Shown: positions 45,079 to 52,357, counted from the first letter of the stretch. The stretch: DNA of 64,000 bases from Terrimonas sp. (GCA_016125075.1 WGMO01000001.1:186001-250000), one strand, 5' to 3'. A program made the numbers and translations. The notes: generated from the letters alone by a model not told the origin.

Positions 45079-47703
45079 TTAGAATGCTTCGCCGATGTTT
45101 ACATAAAAATTACACTGGCCATTTCCATAACCTACATCAATACGCAGATTAACTTTGTGTTGTTTGCTGATCGACCTCCTAACCCCAAAACCCACCGAAT
45201 GCTGTAAGTCTTTACCATTGATTTGATCCAAATCAGGGCTCACTTTTCCCGCACCTAAAAATAATACAAAACCCCATTTACGCCACAAATGTCTTCTATA
45301 TTCAGCCTGAAAAGCCACTAAGTTTTTATCCCGAAAGCGACCGGCATAAAAACCTCTCATCATATTACCACCACCTAAATAAGACAACTGAGTAAAAGGA
45401 ACTTCACCATTTTTAATTTCTACAATTCCTTGTAACGCTAATACAGCACCGGAACGCAGTGTATGGTATTTTCTGATGTCAGTATCAAAGGCAAAATAAT
45501 TTGTTTCTGATCCGAAAATAGTATTGTTCCATGTAGCATTAACCTGTGCATACCATCCTTGGGTGCTGTTGTAGGTATTATTTCTAGAATCATACAGATA
45601 TACCACCCCCAAACCTGATAGAATACTTCCGTTTCCTCCCGAAAGTGTATCCAACATATGCGAAGTTGCATTATCCTGAAATAAATGGTAATAGTTGGCA
45701 TAATTATAATGAATGCCGACATATGTATTATTCTGAAGTTTTTTAAGTCCTGATATATCTGCTTTTACCGCATTGTAAGTGATGGTCACTTCACTCTTCT
45801 CACTTACTTTATTGCCGATACCATAGAATTTTTCAGGGAACTTGTTGAATGAAAAACCTGCTTTTACCAGGAAACGATTTCCAGGGGAAAAGTGTAGAAG
45901 GTTGACTTCATTAATGAACTGTCGGTTAAAAGTGTATAAAGCATTTGCGCCGATTTGTGAAAACCTGGCATCAATCGATGTTTCATAAAAGTGCATGGCA
46001 GATACCCCCAATGCAAAACTTGTTTCCGGTGAGTAAGAAACAGCAGGGAATAAAATAGTTTTAGATTTTTTTCTTGGTTGATTTTTAGATGTGCCAGTCG
46101 TATCACTGTTAGCCAACTGGGCTTTTGCAAAACAAGGTATAGCTGTCACTAATAAAAAAATAGTTATAAAGTTTGTCAGCACTCTTTTCTGTGTTTTTAC
46201 ATTTTCCCAAAAGCCTATCATCACCGCCAGTAAAATAAACAGCATTAAAAAGGGTAACCAATCTCCTGTTTGCACATACATAGTTGGAAATTGTTTTGCA
46301 GGAATATCCGCAAGCATCAGTCTTGATGGATGTTTGAAGTAATTATTGGCATATATCAATTGTCCAGTTGGCGATACCATTTCTGTAACACCATGTGAAG
46401 CAGGCCTAACTAAAGTAAATCCATTTTCCAAAGCCCTGTAGCGGGTTATTTTACCTCTCAAATCAGCAATCGCTTCCCAGTCATTAGATGGTGCAAACAA
46501 AATGTCAGCCTTAGCCGTACCGGCCTTTCGGGCATAGGTTATAAAGTCGGTATCAAAACAAATTACGGCAGCTACTTTTCCATAAGGTGTATTACAGGTT
46601 GGAATAATGCCGTTACCAGCCACCATTAAATCCTTCTCTAATCCAAGCGGAAAATGTTTAAGATATTCAAAAGCGATCCGGCCATCGGGTTGTATAAAAA
46701 TAACCTTGTTTTCTACAGGTTTTACAGCAGTTGGTGTATACACTTCAGCGGCAATACCGATATACACATTCCATTTTTGGGCAATTTTCTTAACCGAATC
46801 TATCAAAGCTCTTTCATCATCCTTCATTACCACCAAATTGCCTTCCCCACAAAAAATAATATTTGCTCCGGCTGCCACCGCCTTTTCGGTTTGTTGTAAT
46901 ACGTCAAGATTTGATAATTCAAATGCATGATGATAGTATGTTACTTCAGCAGGTGCAACCGCCACCTGTTTTTGAGATATCAAATGCTGATACAGTTTTT
47001 TAACCGGTTCGCTACGCAGGCTATCATTAGCCAATACCACTGCCACTCTTACCTTCGATCGAGGTTGATAACTTTTTATTCTTATTAATCCGGCAAGGGC
47101 TAGCAGTAAAAAGACCAATCCATACCAACGGATCAATGATTTTGACAATGGATGGTTACTGAATCCGTTTTCGAAAACATAAACCAGTATGGAAGAAAAT
47201 AAAGAAGCCAGTAAGGATAAAGTCCAGATACCACCGTAAGACACCAAATTATTAAAAGGCTGCCAACTGGCAAGCATGCTTACCGGGGAACCCCAAATGC
47301 CAAAGGGGCTGTTAGCTGAACCTATGAACTCCAGAAAAACCTTGGCACAGGGGTATATTAAGATTAACCATTTTTGATTAACCTCCTCTTTAAACAACCA
47401 GGCATCCAGCAAAATTGGTAAAAGTCCAATGAAAGTAGATACAGACATCACGGTGATGAATGTGGCGGTGGAGCTGAACATGTGTGAGGCGATACCCCAA
47501 AATGCAGCAAGAATGACAGATACACTGCCAATAAATAACGATAAAAAACCCGGCAAGGTTTTCTTATGCCTTAAATAAAGGATGGCGAAAACGGGAAAAA
47601 GAAACAACAGAAAAGGCAATTGGAAAATTCTTCCTATTAAAAGGATTGCCATTGCACTGATAAACAGCAGGCTGATCATTTTGGCGGAAATTGCTTTTTG
47701 CAT
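45079..47703 (-). CDS. Chimeric protein: Lnt-like membrane amidase fused to an Omp85/BamA-type outer-membrane barrel
   Basis: 874 residues, one uninterrupted frame. Residues 1-208: six or so membrane helices as in apolipoprotein N-acyltransferase. Residues ~218-470: CN-hydrolase domain with a complete predicted triad, E287 (FCGEGN), K349 (EYLKHFPLG) and C382 (AVICFD). Residues 482-498: another membrane helix. Residues 508-529: a second signal-peptide-like stretch beginning at an in-frame GTG and ending in AKAQ, a good signal peptidase I site. Residues ~550-874: barrel strands of the bacterial surface antigen (Omp85) family, without POTRA domains, with the loop-6 motif MMRGF (R783). The inner-membrane and outer-membrane halves would need processing or internal initiation at 46182. 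Confidence 0.85.
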   Translation of the reverse strand: MQKAISAKMISLLFISAMAILLIGRIFQLPFLLFLFPVFAILYLRHKKTLPGFLSLFIGSVSVILAAFWGIASHMFSSTATFITVMSVSTFIGLLPILLDAWLFKEEVNQKWLILIYPCAKVFLEFIGSANSPFGIWGSPVSMLASWQPFNNLVSYGGIWTLSLLASLFSSILVYVFENGFSNHPLSKSLIRWYGLVFLLLALAGLIRIKSYQPRSKVRVAVVLANDSLRSEPVKKLYQHLISQKQVAVAPAEVTYYHHAFELSNLDVLQQTEKAVAAGANIIFCGEGNLVVMKDDERALIDSVKKIAQKWNVYIGIAAEVYTPTAVKPVENKVIFIQPDGRIAFEYLKHFPLGLEKDLMVAGNGIIPTCNTPYGKVAAVICFDTDFITYARKAGTAKADILFAPSNDWEAIADLRGKITRYRALENGFTLVRPASHGVTEMVSPTGQLIYANNYFKHPSRLMLADIPAKQFPTMYVQTGDWLPFLMLFILLAVMIGFWENVKTQKRVLTNFITIFLLVTAIPCFAKAQLANSDTTGTSKNQPRKKSKTILFPAVSYSPETSFALGVSAMHFYETSIDARFSQIGANALYTFNRQFINEVNLLHFSPGNRFLVKAGFSFNKFPEKFYGIGNKVSEKSEVTITYNAVKADISGLKKLQNNTYVGIHYNYANYYHLFQDNATSHMLDTLSGGNGSILSGLGVVYLYDSRNNTYNSTQGWYAQVNATWNNTIFGSETNYFAFDTDIRKYHTLRSGAVLALQGIVEIKNGEVPFTQLSYLGGGNMMRGFYAGRFRDKNLVAFQAEYRRHLWRKWGFVLFLGAGKVSPDLDQINGKDLQHSVGFGVRRSISKQHKVNLRIDVGYGNGQCNFYVNIGEAF

Positions 47704-47739
47704 GATGTAATCATTTTCTGATTAAAAAAATTAACTATG

Positions 47740-47772
47740 CAAAAATAGTTTTGAGCAGGAGGGTTTTCCAAA
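47740..47772 (-). promoter_or_regulatory. Promoter of the Lnt/Omp85 gene
   Basis: On the minus strand TTTG (47772-47769), a 21-base spacer, then TATTTTTG (47747-47740), a full match to the Bacteroidota consensus. The start codon is 37 bases downstream. The four 13-bp repeats begin 5 bp upstream of the -33 element. Confidence 0.8.
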
Positions 47773-47777
47773 TTAAT

Positions 47778-47850
47778 GGGCTGAATGTCAGTGATTTGGG
47801 ATGAATAGCAAATTTTGGGATGCAATGCAAGACACAGGGGATGAAATGCA
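47778..47850 (-). promoter_or_regulatory. Four 13-bp direct repeats, probable LytTR binding sites
   Basis: Minus-strand copies TGCATTTCATCCC (47850-47838), TGCATTGCATCCC (47829-47817), TGCTATTCATCCC (47810-47798) and TGACATTCAGCCC (47790-47778) are spaced 21, 19 and 20 bp apart, about two helical turns. LytTR proteins typically bind paired direct repeats with such spacing. The core GCATTTCAT equals the half-site I recall for E. coli YpdB, another LytTR protein. They lie between the LytTR gene and the promoter of the fusion gene. Confidence 0.75.
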
Positions 47851-47857
47851 AAGTAGC

Positions 47858-48727
47858 TTACCGGGTATTTTGCAAAAGCAGATGCATTTGATTGCCTTTG
47901 GACCTCGAAACCGGGATTATTTCAGGATTATTTCGCAAGTGTAATCGGTAGCCCTGTGCATTGCCTTCAATATTAATAACCTGGTCAAGGTTTACAATAT
48001 AGGCCCGGTGACAACGAAACAGAGAGGGAAAGGGTTGAACTGTTTCCTCCACCTTTGCCAGAGTACCCCGAAGTAACTTTTTGTATATTTTTTCTTCTGC
48101 CTGCCAAACCACTTCAAAATAATTATCCTGGGAGGTGATATAGTCGATTTGCCGGGGATTGATTTCAAGACGGTCATTTTGATTATCCCCCATAAGCTGA
48201 ATGATATTTACATTGGGTTGAACAAAATCCACACTGTGCTGGTCATGCAATTCATTGTTCAAAACTTCAGCCTGCCGGGTATTTTGACGGAGCAGGTAGT
48301 TCTGTTTTATCAATATAAACATCACAATGGGGATGATAGATGACAAAAGTACATACAATTCAATTTTAAGAAAACTCAGCAGGCTTTGTGGAAATGCATC
48401 AACGACAACAGCATAAAGGAAACAGGTAACACCTGTAATAAATAATTGAATAAATGTCCATAGTGTTTGTGCTTTAACTGTCCATCTTTTTTCTGAAAAG
48501 GTACCAGGCAGGAAACGATAAGCTAAAAAATCATTTAATGAAAGGGTAAACCAAATGACGAGACCATAACCTATGATGATATAACTCCGTTCGTAACTAT
48601 AAACATTTAATCCAAAGGGGCGAAAAAGCAATAAAAAAATGGTAACAAACAGAGAGAAAAAAATATTACGCCTGTGCGTATCGGCATATTCAGTTAAAGG
48701 AAATAATTGATCGTTTATATATTTCAT
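47858..48727 (-). CDS. LytTR-type membrane-bound transcription regulator
   Basis: 289 residues from the ATG at 48727. A GTG at 48793 would extend it into the mnmE-derived repeat and is rejected. The N-terminal half has four membrane helices (~18-36, 50-70, 83-103, 113-133). The C-terminal ~100 residues are a LytTR DNA-binding domain (LEINPRQIDYITSQDNYFEVVW, ... FRCHRAYIVNLDQVINIEG, ... IIPVSRSK). There is no receiver domain, so it probably senses at the membrane and binds DNA itself. Its stop is 8 bp from an array of LytTR-like direct repeats upstream of the fusion gene. Confidence 0.9.
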   Translation of the reverse strand: MKYINDQLFPLTEYADTHRRNIFFSLFVTIFLLLFRPFGLNVYSYERSYIIIGYGLVIWFTLSLNDFLAYRFLPGTFSEKRWTVKAQTLWTFIQLFITGVTCFLYAVVVDAFPQSLLSFLKIELYVLLSSIIPIVMFILIKQNYLLRQNTRQAEVLNNELHDQHSVDFVQPNVNIIQLMGDNQNDRLEINPRQIDYITSQDNYFEVVWQAEEKIYKKLLRGTLAKVEETVQPFPSLFRCHRAYIVNLDQVINIEGNAQGYRLHLRNNPEIIPVSRSKGNQMHLLLQNTR

Positions 48728-48763
48728 GTTTTGTAAAAATGCAAATTTCTTTCGATTATCGTC

Positions 48764-48857
48764 TACGCGATGGTGCCTGTCCCCACGAGCCACAATCTAA
48801 AAAATATTCCGGTTTCTATGCCAGGCTCTGGCTATGACCCCATTTTCCAATACAAAA
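48764..48857. repeat. Direct repeat A, putative attachment site of the mnmE island (distal end)
   Basis: 94 bp, identical to 50817-50910 at 88 positions. It contains a degenerate copy of the final mnmE codons in which the stop TAG has become TGG. It lies 37 bp upstream of the LytTR start codon. Confidence 0.75.
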
Positions 48858-48932
48858 AGTAACAAGCTCTGATAATTAATGATTTATGATTTAGAGGTAC
48901 AAATAAAGTACAAAGGAATAGAAAAACCCAAG

Positions 48933-49145
48933 CTAACTGTTCATCCTATCTGATAAAGCCTTCCAGGCTTTATCAGCCTTTTCCTTTTCCTCCTCGCTGA
49001 GTGTATTGTAGTATTTCAAATAGGCATTTCTTCCCCACTCATAGAACTCCTTTTCCTTTCCTGGCTTTGGTACCCCGCCCTTAGCCTTAAAGGGGTTTGA
49101 GGCTTCTTTTCTTTGGAGGGTTTTGATTTTTTCCCATTCCCAAAT
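48933..49145 (-). pseudogene. Gene remnant, 5'-truncated
   Basis: A frame open for 70 codons between an upstream TAA (49146-49148) and a TAG (48933-48935) encodes a protein-like C-terminus: a basic segment, then FYEWGRNAYLKYYNTLSEEE and a Lys/Glu-rich helix ending DRMNS. No usable start codon is present near its 5' end, so it looks like the tail of a broken gene. Family not recognised. Confidence 0.5.
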
Positions 49146-49211
49146 TTACCAAAAAACTTGCTATTCAATATTGCAGTTAACCCGATCAGAAAGCAAATAC
49201 AATAACCCGGC

Positions 49212-49364
49212 TCACGGTGCATAAACAGTAAGCTTCTCCCCTTTGGAATTGAACCAGTCAAATTTTTCAATATTGAACTGCCATTCCTGAAAATCAGTTA
49301 CAACCCTGCCCAGTTCGATTATACTGTTTCCTTGGTTGGTTAAATCCAAACCGATCAAATATCC
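49212..49364 (-). pseudogene. Second gene remnant inside the island
   Basis: Fifty codons between TAA (49365-49367) and TGA (49212-49214), with protein-like composition: IIELGRVVTDFQEWQFNIE then FDWFNSKGEKLTVYAP. A TTG at 49358 could make it a 48-residue product, so a real small gene is possible. It is in the same frame as the remnant at 48933-49145. Confidence 0.4.
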
Positions 49365-49493
49365 TTAAACCCTTCATAGCAGTAAAAATGTTATTGTGTG
49401 CCTTAGCGTACCAGCTTATTTTGCAAGATTGCAAGGTTTGCAAAGCATTCAACGGCCCCCTCTGATTTCCGCCATTGGGGTGGGTAATAAGAG
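49365..49493. other. Non-coding or decayed stretch with three TTGCAA repeats
   Basis: TTGCAA occurs at 49421-49426, 49429-49434 and 49438-49443. One minus-strand frame here reads like protein (SWYAKAHNNIFTAM) but is broken by a stop before joining the next remnant. No intact gene seen. Confidence 0.4.
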
Positions 49494-49519
49494 CAAAAAA
49501 GCCCCCGAAGGAGGCTTTT
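49494..49519 (-). terminator. Terminator of the mobile mystery A-B operon
   Basis: Arms 49499-49506 and 49510-49517 form an 8-bp stem with one mismatch. On the minus strand it is followed by a run of six Ts. It lies 32 bases after the Fic gene stop. Confidence 0.75.
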
Positions 49520-49550
49520 GAATGTGTTTGAAATGGTTAGTTACAATACC

Positions 49551-50147
49551 TTATGACCTGGCAAAAGCCATCAGCAAACTGTAATCGCCTTTATCGGCAA
49601 TTTTAACGGCTTTGAGGTAAGCTGTTCGGGTATCGCCTTCGCTTGAAAGGTTGGCAGCACCCCAACTGAACACGGGCTGTTTGTATATTTTTTCGATAAT
49701 AATGTCGGCCATTAAGCGGCTGTGCCGCCCGTTACCGTTGGGGAAACAATGAATGCTAACGATGCGGTGCTTGAACCTTACAGCCATTTCATCGGGTGGG
49801 TAGGTATTGTTTTCGTGCCAATACTTAACGTCATCCAGCAGGTATTTAAGGTCGGATGGTATTTGCCATTTGTCAACGCCAATGTTCTTGTTGGTTTTGC
49901 GAAACTCACCAGCCCATGCCCATACATCGGCATACATCCGTTTATGCACCGTGCGGATAAAGTCTTCAGTAAAAATCAACTCAGCCTTAAAAGAACGACC
50001 TAATGTCCATTGCACTGCCTGTTCAATATTCTGTTGCTCAAACTCGTCCAACTCGCCACGGGTGGCAATGGTAGGAATGAGCAGTCCATCTTTCTCTTCT
50101 TCGTCTAAGGGGGTTTGTCCATCTATGTAGCCTAAATCTAATCCCAT
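49551..50147 (-). CDS. Mobile mystery protein B, Fic/DOC domain
   Basis: 198 residues. Fic motif HCFPNGNGRHSR at residues 133-144, with the catalytic His133 and the anion-binding G-N-G-R loop intact, so AMPylation or related nucleotide transfer is chemically plausible. The N-terminal ELDEFEQQNIEQAVQW and DVWAWAGEFRKTNKNIGVD segments are typical of the mobile mystery B family. It overlaps the HTH gene by 10 bp and lies with it between the two 94-bp repeats at the mnmE 3' end. The pair looks like a toxin-antitoxin-type module, but the family's activity is uncharacterised. Confidence 0.92.
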   Translation of the reverse strand: MGLDLGYIDGQTPLDEEEKDGLLIPTIATRGELDEFEQQNIEQAVQWTLGRSFKAELIFTEDFIRTVHKRMYADVWAWAGEFRKTNKNIGVDKWQIPSDLKYLLDDVKYWHENNTYPPDEMAVRFKHRIVSIHCFPNGNGRHSRLMADIIIEKIYKQPVFSWGAANLSSEGDTRTAYLKAVKIADKGDYSLLMAFARS

Positions 50148-50596
50148 AAAATTTTAGGCATTTCGTTTTTAATGGCTGCTGCCCTTTCCCTGATGGCGGT
50201 TTCGAGCCGCTTTCTTGAATTGGCCTGGTCTTCCAGCTTCATGGTATTGGCGGTACGCATTACAATTTGTGTGGCCAGTTCGGTGGCCCTTTTTTCAATA
50301 AGGGAATCCAGCGATCCATCATTGGGTACAAATCCATACACCAATTGCATATCCATAACACGGCCAATTTCCCGAAGCGATTTGATGGTAATGGAACCGT
50401 CTTTTTCCCGCTTTTCAATGTCCATTACAGCTTGCCTGGAAACATTCAATTTATTGCCCAGTTGCTGCATAGACATGCCAATGGCGGTACGGATGGCTTT
50501 TATCCATCCAGTGGGTGGCATGGCCACCTGTTTGAGTGATGCAAAGCCCAGCATTTTGCTGTTGAGCTGTTGCAGTTGAAGTGATTTCTTGCCCAT
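50138..50596 (-). CDS. Mobile mystery protein A, HTH regulator
   Basis: 152 residues. A Cro/C1-type HTH at ~32-70 (IKAIRTAIGMSMQQLGNKLNVSRQAVMDIEKRE), then a helical C-terminal part (LATQIVMRTANTMKLEDQANSRKRLE). This is the mobile mystery A family, normally paired with protein B as here. Upstream lie a consensus promoter and four phased imperfect palindromes, so it most likely binds them and represses its own operon. Start ATG 50596 is 17 bp from the nearest palindrome. Confidence 0.92.
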   Translation of the reverse strand: MGKKSLQLQQLNSKMLGFASLKQVAMPPTGWIKAIRTAIGMSMQQLGNKLNVSRQAVMDIEKREKDGSITIKSLREIGRVMDMQLVYGFVPNDGSLDSLIEKRATELATQIVMRTANTMKLEDQANSRKRLETAIRERAAAIKNEMPKILWD

Positions 50597-50599
50597 AAA

Positions 50600-50716
50600 G
50601 TAAAGTTATAGATTGACTTTTACAGGACAAAAGTAAAGCTAATACTTGACTATTACAAATATTTTGTAAAGACATTACTTGACATAACGAATCGCTTGGT
50701 AAATCCATTACTTGAC
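50600..50716. promoter_or_regulatory. Four 18-bp operators at exact 33-bp spacing
   Basis: Sites at 50600-50617, 50633-50650, 50666-50683 and 50699-50716 follow GTAAAG-N6-CTTGAC: two are exact and two differ by one base. Each is an imperfect inverted repeat (one mismatch between arms). The 33-bp period puts all four on the same DNA face. The second overlaps the -7 element, and the first lies between promoter and start codon. Confidence 0.85.
50628..50659 (-). promoter_or_regulatory. Promoter of the mobile mystery A-B operon
   Basis: On the minus strand TTTG (50659-50656), a 20-base spacer, then TACTTTTG (50635-50628), a full consensus match. It lies within the operator array. Confidence 0.8.
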
Positions 50717-50816
50717 AAAATAGAGAAAAAAGACTAACAAATCATTGATATACAAGGAAATGAAAAAGTTCGGTAACGCCTCAAAGAAATTGCGTTTGCT
50801 ATTGCCTGTTTTGAAA

Positions 50817-50910
50817 TACGCGATGGTTCCTGGCCCCACGAGCCACAATCTAAAAAATATTCTGGTTTCTATGCCAGGCTCTGGCCATGACCCTATTTTC
50901 CGATACAAAA
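50817..50910. repeat. Direct repeat B, attachment site at the mnmE 3' end
   Basis: 94 bp, 88 identical to repeat A at 48764-48857. Its right end encodes the last mnmE residues FCIGK and the TAG stop, and it extends ~75 bp beyond the gene. It includes a small GCCAG-AGC-CTGGC hairpin. The mnmE (thdF/trmE) 3' end is a known insertion site for genomic islands such as SGI1. Confidence 0.8.
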
Positions 50911-52275
50911 CTTACTAAAGATATAATCCAACTGGTCTTCATTGGTGATCTCACCCGTGATCTCACCCAGGTAGTGCAGGCATTTCCGGATATCGAGAGA
51001 AAGCAGGTCGCCGGTGATCCTGTTATCAAGCCCCTCCCGGATCTGTTCCAGGGAGGAGGCTACTTCCTTCAGGGCATGGTAATGCCGGGCATTGGTCACG
51101 ATCGTATCTTCTGCCCGGAGGCTTCCTTCCATCACCTGGTCAACCATCCTTTCCTTCAACACTTCGAGGTGGTCCCTGTTCCGGGCCGAAATGAAGATCA
51201 TCCCCGCCCAGTCAGAAAATTTTTCACGCGTCACCTGCTCGCCGGCCTGATCAATCTTGTTGGCTACGAGTAAATATTTGATCTGCTGCTGATCCAGGTC
51301 CGCAGCGATCTTCCGGATCTCCTCTTTGTCTTCCTGGGCATCAAAAAGATAGATGATCATATCCGCCTGTTTCATCTTGGCGATACTCTTTCCCACTCCC
51401 TCCTTTTCGATGAGGTCACTGGTATGCTCCCTGATCCCGGCCGTATCGATCAGCCGGAACAGGATGCCATCGATATTGATGATCTCCTCGATGGTATCGC
51501 GGGTGGTACCTGGTATTTCACTCACAATGGCCCGTTCTTCCTGTAACAAGGCATTCAGCAGGGTCGATTTTCCGGCATTGGGTTTACCGATGATGGCGAT
51601 GCTGACCCCATTCTTGATTACATTCCCCAGGCGGAATGACTGTACGAGGTTTTGGGTCACTACCAGGGACTGGTTCACCAGTGCATATAAGGCAGGGCGG
51701 TCAGCAAATTCAACATCCTCCTGTGCGAAATCCAGTTCCAGTTCGATCAGGGCAGAAAATTGCAGCAGTTGTTCCCGCAGGCTGCCGAGGATGGTTGAAA
51801 AACCACCCCTGATGGTATGGAGCGCCGTTTTTAAAGAAGCCTCCGTGTTACTGGCAATCAGGTCCACCACGGCTTCCGCCTGCGCCAGGTCCATCTTTCC
51901 ATTCAGAAAAGCCCGCTGAGTAAACTCGCCGGGTTTGGCAATCCTTGCGCCCCGTTGTGTATAGGCATTGATCACTTTGTTCAGGATGTAGCGGGAGCCA
52001 TGACATCCCAGTTCAATCACATCCTCCCCCGTATAGGAGCTTGGGCCTTTAAAAAGTGAAACGACCACCTCATCGATGATGGCATCCTCCTCTTTTAAAA
52101 AACCGACATGGATGGTATGGGTCGGCTGCTTTTCAAGATCCCTGGAAGGGAATAACTGGTTGGTGATGGCAAAAGCCTGCTTCCCGCTGATACGGATCAC
52201 CCCAATGGCCCCCACACCCGGTGGCGTGGCCAGTGCAATGATCGTATCGTCCCATCCGGATATTTTTCCCAGCAT
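50893..52275 (-). CDS. mnmE: tRNA modification GTPase MnmE
   Basis: 460 residues from the ATG at 52275 (E. coli: 454); the longer upstream frame overlaps a terminator and was rejected. N-terminal formyl-THF-binding domain (DDTIIALATPPGVGAIGVIRISG). G domain ~215-375 with GKPNAGKST, DTAGIREH and ANKID. The C-terminal FCIGK provides the catalytic Cys. With MnmG it installs the 5-carboxymethylaminomethyl group on wobble uridine of certain tRNAs. The last codons lie in repeat B, so any island insertion preserved the protein. Confidence 0.97.
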   Translation of the reverse strand: MLGKISGWDDTIIALATPPGVGAIGVIRISGKQAFAITNQLFPSRDLEKQPTHTIHVGFLKEEDAIIDEVVVSLFKGPSSYTGEDVIELGCHGSRYILNKVINAYTQRGARIAKPGEFTQRAFLNGKMDLAQAEAVVDLIASNTEASLKTALHTIRGGFSTILGSLREQLLQFSALIELELDFAQEDVEFADRPALYALVNQSLVVTQNLVQSFRLGNVIKNGVSIAIIGKPNAGKSTLLNALLQEERAIVSEIPGTTRDTIEEIINIDGILFRLIDTAGIREHTSDLIEKEGVGKSIAKMKQADMIIYLFDAQEDKEEIRKIAADLDQQQIKYLLVANKIDQAGEQVTREKFSDWAGMIFISARNRDHLEVLKERMVDQVMEGSLRAEDTIVTNARHYHALKEVASSLEQIREGLDNRITGDLLSLDIRKCLHYLGEITGEITNEDQLDYIFSKFCIGK

Positions 52276-52302
52276 AGCATCAAAAATAATTTTAAACGGC
52301 AC

Positions 52303-52333
52303 ATAAAAAAAATCCCTTCGCAAGGAAGGGATT
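52303..52333 (-). terminator. Terminator of the exbB-exbD-exbD-tonB operon
   Basis: An 8-bp stem (52311-52318 with 52326-52333, loop 52319-52325) is followed on the minus strand by eight Ts. It lies 25 bases after the tonB stop and before mnmE. Confidence 0.88.
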
Positions 52334-52357
52334 AATGATATACAAATCTGGTAAGAA

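Noticed and set aside
49016-49270. 84-residue minus-strand frame in the island
   Set aside because: A competing frame over the same bases (48933-49145) has a clearly more protein-like sequence, and the 84-residue product is low-complexity at its end.
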